The translations under genes and the position numbers were made by a program. 64,000 nt of DNA, taken from Alphaproteobacteria bacterium. Its GTDB lineage: Bacteria; Pseudomonadota; Alphaproteobacteria; Rhizobiales; Xanthobacteraceae. The DNA lies in contig VAZV01000135.1 in assembly GCA_005884765.1 (NCBI GenBank), forward strand, positions 1 to 64,000, written 5' to 3'. Shown here piece by piece: positions 21,952 to 31,716 of this stretch (its first letter is position 1; every line of letters starts with the position of its first letter). Under the pieces are notes generated by a model that was not told the origin of the DNA, searched no databases, and saw only the letters and a program-made list of their open reading frames with translations.

Positions 21952-22234
21952 GCCGGTTGACCCGGCCCGTGGTGACGATCATGTAGTCGGAAAATGCGGA
22001 TTTGCCGCGAAGATCGATGGTGATCGTTTCTTCCGCCTTCATATCGTCGAGGCGGGAGAGGATCATATTCAGCGTCTCGTCGGCGTCGGGTTGCGCCTTC
22101 AAGGCCGCAGCTTGGGTCGATGTTTTACGCGCGGTTTTTGGTGACGCTTTGGAAACCTTGGGTAAAACAGACTTGGACAATACAGATGTGGCCAGGGACC
22201 ATTCCTTTCGCTGTATCGCAGACGCCGAATCCAT
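21746..22234 (-). CDS. rsfS: ribosomal silencing factor RsfS
   Basis: This protein of up to 162 aa belongs to the RsfS/Iojap family, which binds L14 and blocks subunit joining under starvation. The core starts around LNMILSRLDDMKAEETITIDL and has SDYMIVTTGRVNRHVGAIAENV, GLPNCDWVLIDSGDVIVHVF and REFYNLERLW. The N-terminal 45 residues are Ser/Lys-rich and unusually long for the family, so a downstream start (for example a TTG giving LATSVLSKS) is possible. It sits between nadD and rlmH, the common order. Its 3' 206 bases are included in the tandem duplication. Confidence 0.93.
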   Translation of the reverse strand: MDSASAIQRKEWSLATSVLSKSVLPKVSKASPKTARKTSTQAAALKAQPDADETLNMILSRLDDMKAEETITIDLRGKSAFSDYMIVTTGRVNRHVGAIAENVTKALKENGIKSIHVEGLPNCDWVLIDSGDVIVHVFRPEVREFYNLERLWTRAPTAAKAI

Positions 22235-22321
22235 GACGTCCGCCGCTCATACTACCCATGTGGGGTTAAAGGTTTCAATATTCCAGTGAACCGGATCGTA
22301 TCGAATCAGTAAGCCCCGCAC

Positions 22322-23014
22322 TCAGATTCCGGCCCTCCAGCTCCCGTCCGGGTTCCGCAAGCCGGTCGAGGACAGGCTCATTTTCAGGCCGGTAAGAAAC
22401 ACCCAGGCCGGCGCACGAAAATCGGCCAGCCGGCCCGCCTCATTCTCTGGCACACGATAGCGCGCGAGGGCCCGCGCCGCGGGCGCAGCGAGGGCGCGAA
22501 AGCTTGAGGGCGGACGATCGATCACCGCGATCGGCATCTGGGAGGCGATGCGCTGCCAGTTTTGCCAACGATGGAATTGCGCGAGGTTGTCAGCGCCCAT
22601 GATCCATACAAAGCGCAAGCCTGACACCCGGCGGCGCAAATAATTGACGGTATCGACAGTATATCGCGTTCCGATGACGGATTCGAGACAGCTCACGTCG
22701 ATGCGCGGATCGCTCGCCATCTGGCGGGCGGCTTGCGCGCGTTCGTCAAGCTCGTGCAGAGCGCCATTGTCCTTGAGCGGATTTCCCGGCGTCACCAGCC
22801 ACCACACGCGATCCAGTTTCAGCCGCTTGATCGCAAACAGGCTGATGGCGCGATGGGCGATATGCGGCGGATTGAAAGAACCGCCCAGCAGGCCGATGCG
22901 CATGCCGTCGGTATGGATGGGGATGGTCTTGGCGACGGACGGCGATGAGACTGACGGTTCTTTCAACGGATCCACCGCGGATAAGTGCTCACGGCCGCGT
23001 TTGTCCGGTGCCAT
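22322..23014 (-). CDS. nadD: nicotinate-nucleotide adenylyltransferase
   Basis: This nucleotidyltransferase forms deamido-NAD in NAD synthesis. Motifs are [27 protein letters not shown], and [16 protein letters not shown]. The ATG at 23014 gives 230 aa and overlaps the 3' end of proA by 26 bases. A start at 22903 ([13 protein letters not shown]) would give a 193-aa protein of more usual length and avoid the overlap. The downstream gene is rsfS, as in many bacteria. Confidence 0.92.
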   Translation of the reverse strand: MAPDKRGREHLSAVDPLKEPSVSSPSVAKTIPIHTDGMRIGLLGGSFNPPHIAHRAISLFAIKRLKLDRVWWLVTPGNPLKDNGALHELDERAQAARQMASDPRIDVSCLESVIGTRYTVDTVNYLRRRVSGLRFVWIMGADNLAQFHRWQNWQRIASQMPIAVIDRPPSSFRALAAPAARALARYRVPENEAGRLADFRAPAWVFLTGLKMSLSSTGLRNPDGSWRAGI

Positions 23015-24281
23015 GGACCCGATATTTGAAGCTGGTCAATTGCTCGGCGCCGACCGGGCCGCGGGCGTGGAATTTGCCGGTGGCAATCCCGATCTCGGCG
23101 CCGAAGCCGAACTCGCCGCCGTCGGCGAATTGCGTCGAGGCGTTGTGCAGCACGATCGCCGAATCGACCTCGTTGAGGAACCTCTGCGCGACGTTGGCGT
23201 CCTCGGTCACGATCGCGTCGGTATGGTGCGAGCCGTGGTTATGAATATGCGCGATCGCTTCATCGACGCCGTCGACAATTCGTGCCGCGATGATGGCGTC
23301 TTCATACTCGGTGTCCCAGTCTTTCTCCGAAGCGGGCTTCACCCTGATATCAGTGCGCTGCACGGCCTCGTCGCCGCGCACCTCGCAACCTGCGTCGATC
23401 AGCATTTCGACCAAGGGCTTGAGGCTCGTCGCGGCGCCGGCGCGATCGACCAACAGGGTTTCGGCCGCGCCGCAGACACCGGGGCGGCGCATCTTGGCGT
23501 TCAGCACGATCGACTTCGCCATTTCAAGGTTGGCGGATTGGTCGACATAGACATGGTTGACGCCCTCCAGATGCGCGAACACCGGCACCCGCGCCTCCGC
23601 TTCGACGCGGGCGACCAGGCTCTTGCCGCCGCGGGGCACGATGACGTCGATGGCGCCGGCGAGTCCGGTCAGCAGCAATCCCACCGCGGCGCGATCGCGG
23701 GTCGGCACCAGCGTGATCGAGGCTTCGGGGAGACCCGCCTCGCGCAACCCCTGCGTCAGGCAGGTGTGGATCGCGCGGCAGGAGCGGAAACTGTCGGAGC
23801 CGCCGCGCAGGATCACCGCGTTGCCGGATTTCAGGCACAGCACGCCGGCGTCAGCCGCAACGTTGGGACGGCTCTCAAAAATCACGGCGACGACGCCGAG
23901 CGGCACACGCACGCGCTCGATGGTCATGCCGTTCGGACGCTGCCAGCTTTCGGTCACGACGCCGACCGGATCGGGGATTTTTCGCACCGTCGCAATGCCG
24001 TCGGCCATCGCATCGATGCGCGCTTGCGTCAGCGTCAGGCGGTCGACAAAGGCGCTGGTCGCGCCGCCGCTGCGGACTTCAGCGACGTCTTCGGCGTTGG
24101 CGGCCAGGATCGCGGCGGCGTGCTCGCGGATCGCCCGCTCCATTGCCTCCAGGGCGCGATTCTTCTGTTGCCCCGAGGCAAGTGACAGCAGCCGCGCCGC
24201 GGCCCGGGCGCCGGCGGCGAGCTCGTTCATCAGGGTCGGCAAATCGGCGCTGCCGTCGATGGCTTTCAAGGGCGTGGACAT
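22989..24281 (-). CDS. proA: gamma-glutamyl phosphate reductase
   Basis: This aldehyde-dehydrogenase-fold enzyme of about 430 aa catalyses the second step of proline synthesis. Conserved segments are [44 protein letters not shown], the active-site Cys in [10 protein letters not shown], and [24 protein letters not shown] start at the Met of [11 protein letters not shown]. It follows proB with a 113-base gap and overlaps nadD. Confidence 0.95.
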   Translation of the reverse strand: MSTPLKAIDGSADLPTLMNELAAGARAAARLLSLASGQQKNRALEAMERAIREHAAAILAANAEDVAEVRSGGATSAFVDRLTLTQARIDAMADGIATVRKIPDPVGVVTESWQRPNGMTIERVRVPLGVVAVIFESRPNVAADAGVLCLKSGNAVILRGGSDSFRSCRAIHTCLTQGLREAGLPEASITLVPTRDRAAVGLLLTGLAGAIDVIVPRGGKSLVARVEAEARVPVFAHLEGVNHVYVDQSANLEMAKSIVLNAKMRRPGVCGAAETLLVDRAGAATSLKPLVEMLIDAGCEVRGDEAVQRTDIRVKPASEKDWDTEYEDAIIAARIVDGVDEAIAHIHNHGSHHTDAIVTEDANVAQRFLNEVDSAIVLHNASTQFADGGEFGFGAEIGIATGKFHARGPVGAEQLTSFKYRVHGTGQTRP

Positions 24282-24394
24282 ATTGGATTCAGTCTCGATT
24301 AAGGCCATGTCCTAGCATGGAAATCGAGGACTTGGCGAGGCGCGGAACCGGCATGGCAGACGAGCGGGCGTCGGCCATTGGCCTAGTCATAGGC

Positions 24395-25534
24395 CTACTT
24401 GGGGAACGGGCCGCCGCGGCCAACCACGAGATCGTCGCGGTGGATCATTTCCGCACGGCCGCTGACGCCGAGGATCGCCATCACATCGGGCGAGGAGCGG
24501 CCTTTGATCTTCTCGGCATCCTCGGCGTCATAGGCGACGAGGCCGCGGCCGATTTCATGGGTATCGGGACCGCGCACCAGGACAGCATCGCCGCGGGCGA
24601 ATTGCCCATCGACCCGGATCACGCCGGCCGGCAATAGGCTTTTTCCCGCGCGCAGCGCGCTTACCGCGCCGGCGTCGATGGTCAGCGTGCCCTTTGGCTC
24701 CAGCGAGCCCGCGATCCAGCGTTTTCGCGCCGTGACGGGATTGGCGGGGGTCAGGAACCAGGTGCAGCGGCCGCCGTCCGATATCGCCTGCAGCGGATGC
24801 TCGATCTTGCCGGACGCGATCAGCATATGGGTGCCACCGGTGGTCGCGATCTTCGCCGCCTCGATCTTGGTGCGCATGCCGCCGCGCGACAATTCGGATC
24901 CGGCGGCGCCCGCCATCGCCTCGATCTCGGAGGTGACGGTCTCGACGATCGGAACGAGTTTTGCGTCGGGATGATTGGCCGGTGGCGCGTCGTAGAGCCC
25001 GTCAATGTCGGACAGCAGAATCAAGAGGTCGGCGCTCGCCATGGTGGCGACGCGGGCGGCAAGGCGATCGTTGTCGCCATAGCGGATTTCATTGGTGGCA
25101 ACCGTGTCGTTTTCGTTGATCACCGGCACCGCGCGCCATTCCAGCAGTTTGGCGATGGTCGAGCGCGCATTGAGATAGCGGCGGCGCTCCTCGGTGTCCT
25201 GCAGGGTCACCAGGATCTGTCCGGCGCCGATGCCGTGAGCCCCAAGCACCTCCGACCAGATCCGCGCCAGCGCGATCTGCCCGACCGCGGCAGCCCCCTG
25301 GCTCTCTTCCAGCTTCAGCGTGCCGCGCGGCAATTTTAGCCGGCTGCGGCCAAGCGCGATCGACCCCGAGGAGACGATCAGGATCTCGCGGCCCTCTTTG
25401 TGCAGCTTGGCGATATCGGCGGCGAGCGCCGCCAGCCACGATGCCCGCACTTGCCCGGCATCGGAATCGATCAAGAGCGAGGAGCCGACCTTGACGACGA
25501 TGCGGCGGAATTTTTTTAAAGCGGGGCGGGCCAT
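24395..25534 (-). CDS. proB: glutamate 5-kinase
   Basis: This 379-aa enzyme phosphorylates glutamate as the first step of proline synthesis. It has an amino-acid kinase domain ([64 protein letters not shown]) followed by a C-terminal PUA domain ([29 protein letters not shown]). Feedback inhibition by proline is typical of the family. It is downstream of obgE on the same strand, with a hairpin between. Confidence 0.95.
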   Translation of the reverse strand: MARPALKKFRRIVVKVGSSLLIDSDAGQVRASWLAALAADIAKLHKEGREILIVSSGSIALGRSRLKLPRGTLKLEESQGAAAVGQIALARIWSEVLGAHGIGAGQILVTLQDTEERRRYLNARSTIAKLLEWRAVPVINENDTVATNEIRYGDNDRLAARVATMASADLLILLSDIDGLYDAPPANHPDAKLVPIVETVTSEIEAMAGAAGSELSRGGMRTKIEAAKIATTGGTHMLIASGKIEHPLQAISDGGRCTWFLTPANPVTARKRWIAGSLEPKGTLTIDAGAVSALRAGKSLLPAGVIRVDGQFARGDAVLVRGPDTHEIGRGLVAYDAEDAEKIKGRSSPDVMAILGVSGRAEMIHRDDLVVGRGGPFPK

Positions 25535-25572
25535 GGTTGAAATCGAGTAAGGCGGATTGCTTTGGAAGCAAT

Positions 25573-25605
25573 ACGCGCCACCTCCTTATTTTGGAAGTGG
25601 CGCGT
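25573..25605 (-). terminator. stem-loop between obgE and proB
   Basis: The 13-bp stem ACGCGCCACctcc/ggaaGTGGCGCGT has one imperfect pair and a 7-base A/T-rich loop. It lies about 26 bases after the obgE stop. No strong T tract follows on the minus strand, so it may be an attenuating or mRNA-stabilising hairpin rather than a full terminator. Confidence 0.5.
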
Positions 25606-25630
25606 CATCAGGAAAGAAAGTTAAGGCTGA

Positions 25631-26704
<1,074 letters not shown>

Positions 26705-26902
26705 TTAGGTAGGCCACAGCAACCGTTGCGGCAACCTAAACCTGCCGGAAAATATCGCGGAAAGCCTTAATTGTCGGGCCGTTTTGAAGGCGCTGCGTGC
26801 TATTCCCCGCCAATCTGGTACAGCTTGGACCAGCCGGGTCGAGGGCATCAAAAAGGCGGCGGGAATTTATCGTCCTTGTCGGCGGCAAGGCGGCGATAAC
26901 CT

Positions 26903-27382
26903 TTACGCCGGTCTTCGCCGGATCAGGAACTTCTGCATCCCCTCCAGCACCAGCTCCCGGCGCTGATTGAACACGGTCGAGCGCAGCGTCACCACACCGG
27001 TCGAACGGCCGGGCGTCAATTCGGTCACTTCCAGCGCGGGATAGATCGTGTCGTCGGCATACACGGGCTTCAAGAACCGGCTCGACTGCTCGAGAAAGCC
27101 GATCAGCGATTCCTCCACCAGAAAAGGAAACAGGCCCGCGCCCGGCGCGGTGTGGATCAGCGTCTGAAAACCGTGCGCCAAAAGGTTCGGCATGCCGCGG
27201 ACGCGGCAATATTCGACATCATAGTGCACTGGATGGGTGTCGCCGCTCGCGGTCTGGAACGCGGCGAACACCGCTGACGTCATGGTCCGGCTTGGGATCA
27301 CGAAGCGCTCGCCGACCACGAAATCTTCGAACCAGCGCTGCTCCGGCACCATGCGATGCGCGGCGGGATCGAACTCGGTCAT
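26903..27382 (-). CDS. MaoC-like hot-dog dehydratase
   Basis: This 159-aa protein has the MaoC signature with catalytic Asp and His in ASGDTHPVHYDVEYCR. It also contains FEDFVVGERFVIPSRTMT and LLAHGFQTLIHTAPGAG, as in enoyl-CoA hydratase-like MaoC proteins. I chose the Met of MTEFDPAAH as start. It is divergent from the damaged EamA transporter. The substrate is unknown. Confidence 0.85.
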   Translation of the reverse strand: MTEFDPAAHRMVPEQRWFEDFVVGERFVIPSRTMTSAVFAAFQTASGDTHPVHYDVEYCRVRGMPNLLAHGFQTLIHTAPGAGLFPFLVEESLIGFLEQSSRFLKPVYADDTIYPALEVTELTPGRSTGVVTLRSTVFNQRRELVLEGMQKFLIRRRPA

Positions 27383-27487
27383 GCGTTCTCCCTGCAAGGT
27401 TGGGCTGATGACCCATCGGTATCGCAGAGGTGGGATGGCGGCAATCAGGCTTGTCCTGGGCGTCCACGTCTTTAAAACATCGTTGCC

Positions 27488-28403
27488 ATGACCCTGCTCG
27501 AGAGAATCTCGCCCGACAACGACGAGCGCTCGGCGCGGCTCGCCGGCATCGGATTGATGCTGCTGTCGATCTTCATGTTTTCGTTCGGCGATGCCATTGG
27601 CAAATTCATCGTCGCGACCTATTCCGTCGGGCAGCTACTGTGGCTGCGCGCCTGCGCGGCGCTGTTCGTGCTATCGCCGTTGATCTGGCGCCATCGCGCG
27701 CAGTTTCTCCACATGGAACGGCCGCGGCTGCAATTGTTGCGGGTCATCTTGTCCACGATCGAAGTTGCCGCCTTCTTCCTGGCGACGGTTTATCTGCCGC
27801 TCGCCGACGTCACCACCTATTACCTCGCCTGTCCGATCTTCGTCACCGCGCTGTCGGCGATCGTGCTGAGCGAGCGGGTCGGCTGGCGGCGCTGGAGCGC
27901 GATCGTGATCGGCTTTTGCGGCGTCGTGATCGCGCTGCGTCCGTCGTCGCAAGCGGTCAGCTTGCCGGCGCTGATCGCGCTCAGCGGCAGCCTGTGCTTT
28001 TCGATGCTGATGTTGATCACGCGGCTGTTGCGCGCGACCTCCGACATCGTGATGGCGTCGTCGCAATTTTTCGGCACCTTCACGCTGGGCGCGCTGATGT
28101 CGCCGTTCGGCTGGGTCACGCCGAGCCTTGGCAGCCTGGCGCTGTTTGCGGTCGCAGGCCTCATCTCGGTGAGCGCTGTTATGCGTCAACCGCTCGCTGA
28201 AGCTTGCGCCGGCAAGCGTCGTGGTGCCCTACCAATATTCGATGATTCTCTGGGCGATTATGTTCGGCCTCGTTGTGTTCGGCGATGTCCCGTCATGGCA
28301 AACGATCGCGGGCGCCGCGCTCATCATCGGCGCGGGGATTTATATTTTCCTGCGCGAGCGAACCCTCGGGCATGAGGAAACCGCGGTCAATCCGCCGGCA
28401 TAA
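27488..28403 (+). pseudogene. EamA/DMT-family transporter with a frameshift
   Basis: The N-terminal part (residues 1-230, eight or so hydrophobic helices starting ARLAGIGLMLLSIFMFSFGDAIGKF) reads in one frame until about 28178. The expected final helices continue in the +1 frame from TTATGCGTC (LCVNRSLKLAPASVVVPYQY, then MILWAIMFGLVVFG and GAALIIGAGIYIFL) to a stop at 28403. A one-base insertion within GCTGTTA at 28176-28181 explains it. Without repair, the last two helices are replaced by an Arg-rich tail to 28375. It is either a real pseudogene or a sequencing error. Confidence 0.82.
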
Positions 28404-28435
28404 GCATCGTCGGTTATGCGCGTTCGCGCGGACGC

Positions 28436-28463
28436 CGCGTAGAGAGTTAGCGCTCTCTACGCG
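28436..28463 (-). repeat. perfect 11-bp inverted repeat over the GNAT stop codon
   Basis: CGCGTAGAGAG and CTCTCTACGCG form a perfect stem, with the six-base loop containing the gene's TAA stop (complement of 28447-28449). No T tract is present. It may protect the mRNA 3' end or slow termination. Confidence 0.7.
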
Positions 28464-29043
28464 TCGAGTTGCCCCAGTTCTTCAGCGACGACCACACACT
28501 GCGGGAAAGCCGGAAGCAATCGACCGGGGTCGACGATCCCAGCGCCTCGAAGCGGTGCAGTTCGACGCCGCTCCACTGGAAGCCGCACTTCTCCAGGATG
28601 TTGCGCGAAGCCGGGTTGGCGACGCGCGCGCCCGAGAACAGCTGATCGAGATCAAACTCCTCGAAGAAAAAATCGATCACGGCACGCGCGGCTTCGGTGC
28701 CGAAGCCCTGGTCCCAATGCTCGAAGCCGAGCCAGTAGCCGAGTTCCGGCGCATCCGCCTCGCGCCAGTTGATGCCGGCCATGCCGACCGGCGTGTGAGC
28801 GTGTTCGATCAGGAACGCGATATCGCGCCGGTCGTCGGCGATTGCGCGCACGAATTCGATGGCATGCTCCTGGGAGTAGGGATGCGGCAGGCGGCGGGTA
28901 TTTTCCGCAATGCGGCGGTCGTTGGCGAGACGCGCGATCGCTTTTACGTCCGCGAGCGTCGGCCTGCGCAGGGTCAGCCGTTCGGTCTCGAGGACGCAGC
29001 TAGACGCCTCGCGTAATGATGGGGGTGGAATGTCCTGCAGCAT
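28447..29043 (-). CDS. GNAT family N-acetyltransferase (RimJ/RimL type)
   Basis: This 198-aa protein contains LETERLTLRRPTLADVKAIARLAND, the acetyl-CoA-binding region YWLGFEHWDQGFGTEAARAVIDF, and the terminal ANPASRNILEKCGFQ, all typical of ribosomal-protein-acetylating GNATs. The Met of MLQDIPPPS is the preferred start. It follows rpmA on the same strand but is separated from it by a terminator, so it has its own promoter or relies on read-through. The substrate is unknown. Confidence 0.85.
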   Translation of the reverse strand: MLQDIPPPSLREASSCVLETERLTLRRPTLADVKAIARLANDRRIAENTRRLPHPYSQEHAIEFVRAIADDRRDIAFLIEHAHTPVGMAGINWREADAPELGYWLGFEHWDQGFGTEAARAVIDFFFEEFDLDQLFSGARVANPASRNILEKCGFQWSGVELHRFEALGSSTPVDCFRLSRSVWSSLKNWGNSTRRER

Positions 29044-29070
29044 GTCGGGCTCCGTCAGCAATCGCATTAA

Positions 29071-29105
29071 AGAAAAAGGGGAGGCCGGTTTCCCGCCTCC
29101 CCTTT
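29071..29105 (-). terminator. Rho-independent terminator of rplU-rpmA
   Basis: On the minus strand AAAGGGGAGGC and GCCTCCCCTTT form a long stem with an eight-base loop, ending in TTTTTCTTT. It lies about 60 bases after the rpmA stop. Confidence 0.9.
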
Positions 29106-29163
29106 GGAGCCTTCAAGAGCTCCGCCGGTTCAACAGGACCCGGCGGACTCAATTTGTCCACCG

Positions 29164-29436
29164 TTACTCGGCCGCGGCATCCTGCATCGGGCGAACCGAT
29201 ACGAGCGTGCGGCCGTTGGCTTTGGCATGAAATTCGACGTGGCCTTCGATTTTGGCAAACAAAGTATGGTCGGTACCCATGCCCACATTAAGGCCGGGAT
29301 GCCATGTGGTGCCGCGCTGACGCGCGATGATGTTGCCGGGGATCACGTGCTCGCCACCATAGGCCTTGATTCCGAGCCGCTTGCCCGCTGAATCACGCCC
29401 GTTCCGCGATGAACCGCCTGCTTTTTTGTGAGCCAT
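29164..29436 (-). CDS. rpmA: 50S ribosomal protein L27
   Basis: This 90-aa protein begins [22 protein letters not shown], the invariant L27 N-terminus that reaches the peptidyl-transferase centre. It also has [21 protein letters not shown]. It does not carry the cleavable N-terminal extension seen in Firmicutes. It lies 84 bases after rplU. Confidence 0.97.
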   Translation of the reverse strand: MAHKKAGGSSRNGRDSAGKRLGIKAYGGEHVIPGNIIARQRGTTWHPGLNVGMGTDHTLFAKIEGHVEFHAKANGRTLVSVRPMQDAAAE

Positions 29437-29520
29437 GGCCCGTCTCCAAACTTGTCCGTAATCTCTAGATCAATTCCTTGAAGGAATCATTTCACTTTTT
29501 GTCACGCGATTTTTGGCGCT

Positions 29521-30051
29521 TCACTTTTTATCACTTTTGCCTTTGGCGGCGGTCTTCTTCGCCGCGGGTTTTTTGGCATCTGGCTTGGCGCGCGGTTTCG
29601 CCGCAGCTTTGGCCACCGCCTTTTTGGGCGCTGCCTTCTTCGCGGCCTTGCGTGCAGCCTTGGGCGCCTCGTCCTCGCCCTCTGTGGGCGCGGCTACTAT
29701 CTTTTCCTTCTTCGGCCGCGGACCGATGGAAGGTTTTGCGTTATCGGCCAGGATCTCGGTGACGCGAAGCACCGTGATTTCGTCGCGATAGCCGCGCTTG
29801 CGGCGCGAATTCTTGCGGCGGCGCTTCTTGAACGCGATCACCTTCGGTCCGCGCTTGTGCTGCAGCACCTCCGCTGCCACGGAAGCGCCCGCCACGCTCG
29901 GCGTGCCAAGCACCGGCGTATCGCTGCCAAGTACCAGAACTTCGCCAAGCTGCACGATCGAGCCGACGAGGCCTTCGATCTTGCCTATCTCGAGTACATC
30001 ATTCGGAACGACACGGTATTGCCGGCCGCCGGTTTTGATGACTGCGAACAT
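29521..30051 (-). CDS. rplU: 50S ribosomal protein L21 with Lys/Ala-rich C-terminal extension
   Basis: This 176-aa protein starts MFAVIKTGGRQYRVVPNDVLEIGKIEG... and includes KKRRRKNSRRKRGYRDEITVLRVTEI, the L21 core of about 105 residues. A tail of roughly 70 residues follows, dominated by Lys and Ala (KAARKAAKKAAPKKAVAKAA), resembling histone H1-type tails. The start at 30051 is the conserved one; an upstream in-frame start is not supported. The tail is likely unstructured and RNA-binding (inference). Confidence 0.95.
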   Translation of the reverse strand: MFAVIKTGGRQYRVVPNDVLEIGKIEGLVGSIVQLGEVLVLGSDTPVLGTPSVAGASVAAEVLQHKRGPKVIAFKKRRRKNSRRKRGYRDEITVLRVTEILADNAKPSIGPRPKKEKIVAAPTEGEDEAPKAARKAAKKAAPKKAVAKAAAKPRAKPDAKKPAAKKTAAKGKSDKK

Positions 30052-30374
30052 CGTTGGATTCCTTCGTGTTCGATCCCGGCCTCGGAACGGGTCCGGGCCG
30101 GCTTTTTCTACAGTCGCTGTGGGTATGTTTTCCGCGCGAGCAAAAGCGAGCCCGACCAAATCCGCGCAAAAACAAGCGGCGCGAGAAGTCCCGCGCCGGA
30201 TGGTGCGGACTTATAGCCGCTGATCCCGGTGAGTCAAGGTAAAGCGGGGCAAAAACCGGCCGAATTTAAAGGATTTGGCACGTTTTCGATGCCTTCGACA
30301 GCTTCGAGCGAAACCAAAGGGTTCCCCCGCCGTTGTCCCTCCTGAACCCCTAAAGCGGGCAGGGCTAAGCTAGC
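30052..30374. other. divergent intergenic region between rplU and the ROK gene
   Basis: These 323 bases should hold the rplU promoter and leader on the minus strand and the ROK gene promoter on the plus strand. I see no coding sequence or strong structure. Confidence 0.45.
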
Positions 30375-31475
30375 ATGGCTGAAGACGTCATAACTACAAC
30401 GGGCATTGGGAGCCACGGTGCCACCCGCCTGCCGTCGGTCGACGTTGACAGCTTCAACATCGAGTTGAAGGAAGACGACCATTATCTGGGCGACCGCGCC
30501 TCGAAGGGCGCATTCCGCAAGATATTCGACCGCTGGCGAAAACCCCTCGGCAAGTCGGGCGAAGATCCGTTCGGCGAGGAGCCTTCGGACAAGATCAACA
30601 AGAAGGCGCTCGATGAGATCCTGGTCGGCGATGACACCGAGGCTTCTGCGGTCCTGCACAGCGCGATCGAGGAATTCGCGCAGGAACTGGCCCATGTGAC
30701 GCGCCGGTTTCTCAAGACCAAAGCATGGGCCAAGACCGAGCGCATCGTGGTCGGCGGCGGCTTTCGCGACAGCCGGCTCGGCGAACTGGCCATCGCGCGC
30801 GCCGACATCATCCTCAAGTCCGACGATTTCAAGGGCGATCTGGTTCCGATCCGTTTTCACCCCAACGATGCAGCCTTGATCGGCGCGGTGCATCTGGCGC
30901 CGTCGTGGATTTTCGAGGGCTATGACGGCATCCTCGCCGTCGATATCGGCGGCACCAATATCCGCGGCGGCGTGGTCGAGACGCGCTGCAAGAAGGCGCC
31001 CGACCTGTCCAAGGCTCATGTGTGGAAATCTGAGCTGTGGCGCCACGCCGATGACGAGCCGACGCGCGAAGCTGCGGTGAAGCGGCTCGTCAAGATGCTG
31101 AAGGAACTGATCGAGCTGGCCGAATCCGAAGACCTCAAACTCGCGCCGTTCATTGGAATAGCGTGCCCCGGCGTGATCAACACGGACGGCTCGATCCAGA
31201 AGGGTGCGCAGAATCTGCCCGGCAACTGGGAGAGCAGCAAGTTCAACCTGCCGGCAAGCCTGATCGAGGGTATCCCGAAGATCGGCGCTCACGATACCGT
31301 GGTCTTGATGCACAATGACGGCGTGGTGCAGGGGCTCTCCGAGGTGCCGTTCATGCAGGATGTCGAGCACTGGGGCGTGCTGACCATCGGCACCGGGCTC
31401 GGCAATGCGCGCTTCACCAACCGCAGAAAAGATAACGGCAAGAAGGATAAGAACGGGAAGGATAAAGACAAATAG
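30375..31475 (+). CDS. ROK-family sugar-kinase-like protein with circularly permuted motif order
   Basis: This 366-aa protein has ROK motifs in a rotated order. Residues 10-30 (GIGSHGATRLP) resemble the post-phosphate-2 G-H segment. Residues 95-175 look like the C-terminal ROK half (TERIVVGGGFRDSRLG, then NDAALIGAVHLA). Residues 187-345 are the N-terminal half, with DIGGTNIRGGVV at 190, CPGVIN at 264, the catalytic-type HND at 313-315, and GTGLGN at 339-344. The protein then ends in a Lys/Asp-rich tail. The zinc CxCGxxGC motif is missing. Glucokinase-like activity is possible but unproven. Confidence 0.82.
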   Translation: MAEDVITTTGIGSHGATRLPSVDVDSFNIELKEDDHYLGDRASKGAFRKIFDRWRKPLGKSGEDPFGEEPSDKINKKALDEILVGDDTEASAVLHSAIEEFAQELAHVTRRFLKTKAWAKTERIVVGGGFRDSRLGELAIARADIILKSDDFKGDLVPIRFHPNDAALIGAVHLAPSWIFEGYDGILAVDIGGTNIRGGVVETRCKKAPDLSKAHVWKSELWRHADDEPTREAAVKRLVKMLKELIELAESEDLKLAPFIGIACPGVINTDGSIQKGAQNLPGNWESSKFNLPASLIEGIPKIGAHDTVVLMHNDGVVQGLSEVPFMQDVEHWGVLTIGTGLGNARFTNRRKDNGKKDKNGKDKDK

Positions 31476-31633
31476 GCCGAAGCCCTGCCGCCGATCGCCC
31501 TCGGGGCAACGGCGTTTCCTGTCGGGAAAGGCCCAAATCAGAACTGAGGCCGTTGCGTCCGCCCGCCCATCAAAGAATCTCTCCGAGCTTGCGTCCTCTT
31601 AAGCCCCGCGATCAGGCCTGGGCCAGATTTTGG

Positions 31634-31662
31634 TTGACAAGTTCTAAAACAGAACTGTATAC
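31634..31662 (+). promoter_or_regulatory. promoter with palindromic operator, site 1
   Basis: TTGACA (31634-31639) is followed directly by the palindrome AGTTCTAAAACAGAACT (31640-31656) and then GTATAC (31657-31662). The 17-base palindrome exactly fills the spacer between the -35 and -10 boxes. It lies 55 bases upstream of the substrate-binding-protein gene. The same 17-mer occurs at 33564-33580. A repressor or activator such as the nearby HxlR protein is the likely ligand (inference). Confidence 0.75.
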
Positions 31663-31716
31663 GCCACCGCTGATCGGGTGACGCCATGCAGGCATAGAGC
31701 CGATCGGGGGGATTCC

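Noticed and set aside
22644..24185. 513-codon plus-strand frame opposite nadD and proA
   Set aside because: It crosses two well-supported minus-strand genes and has biased, low-information composition.
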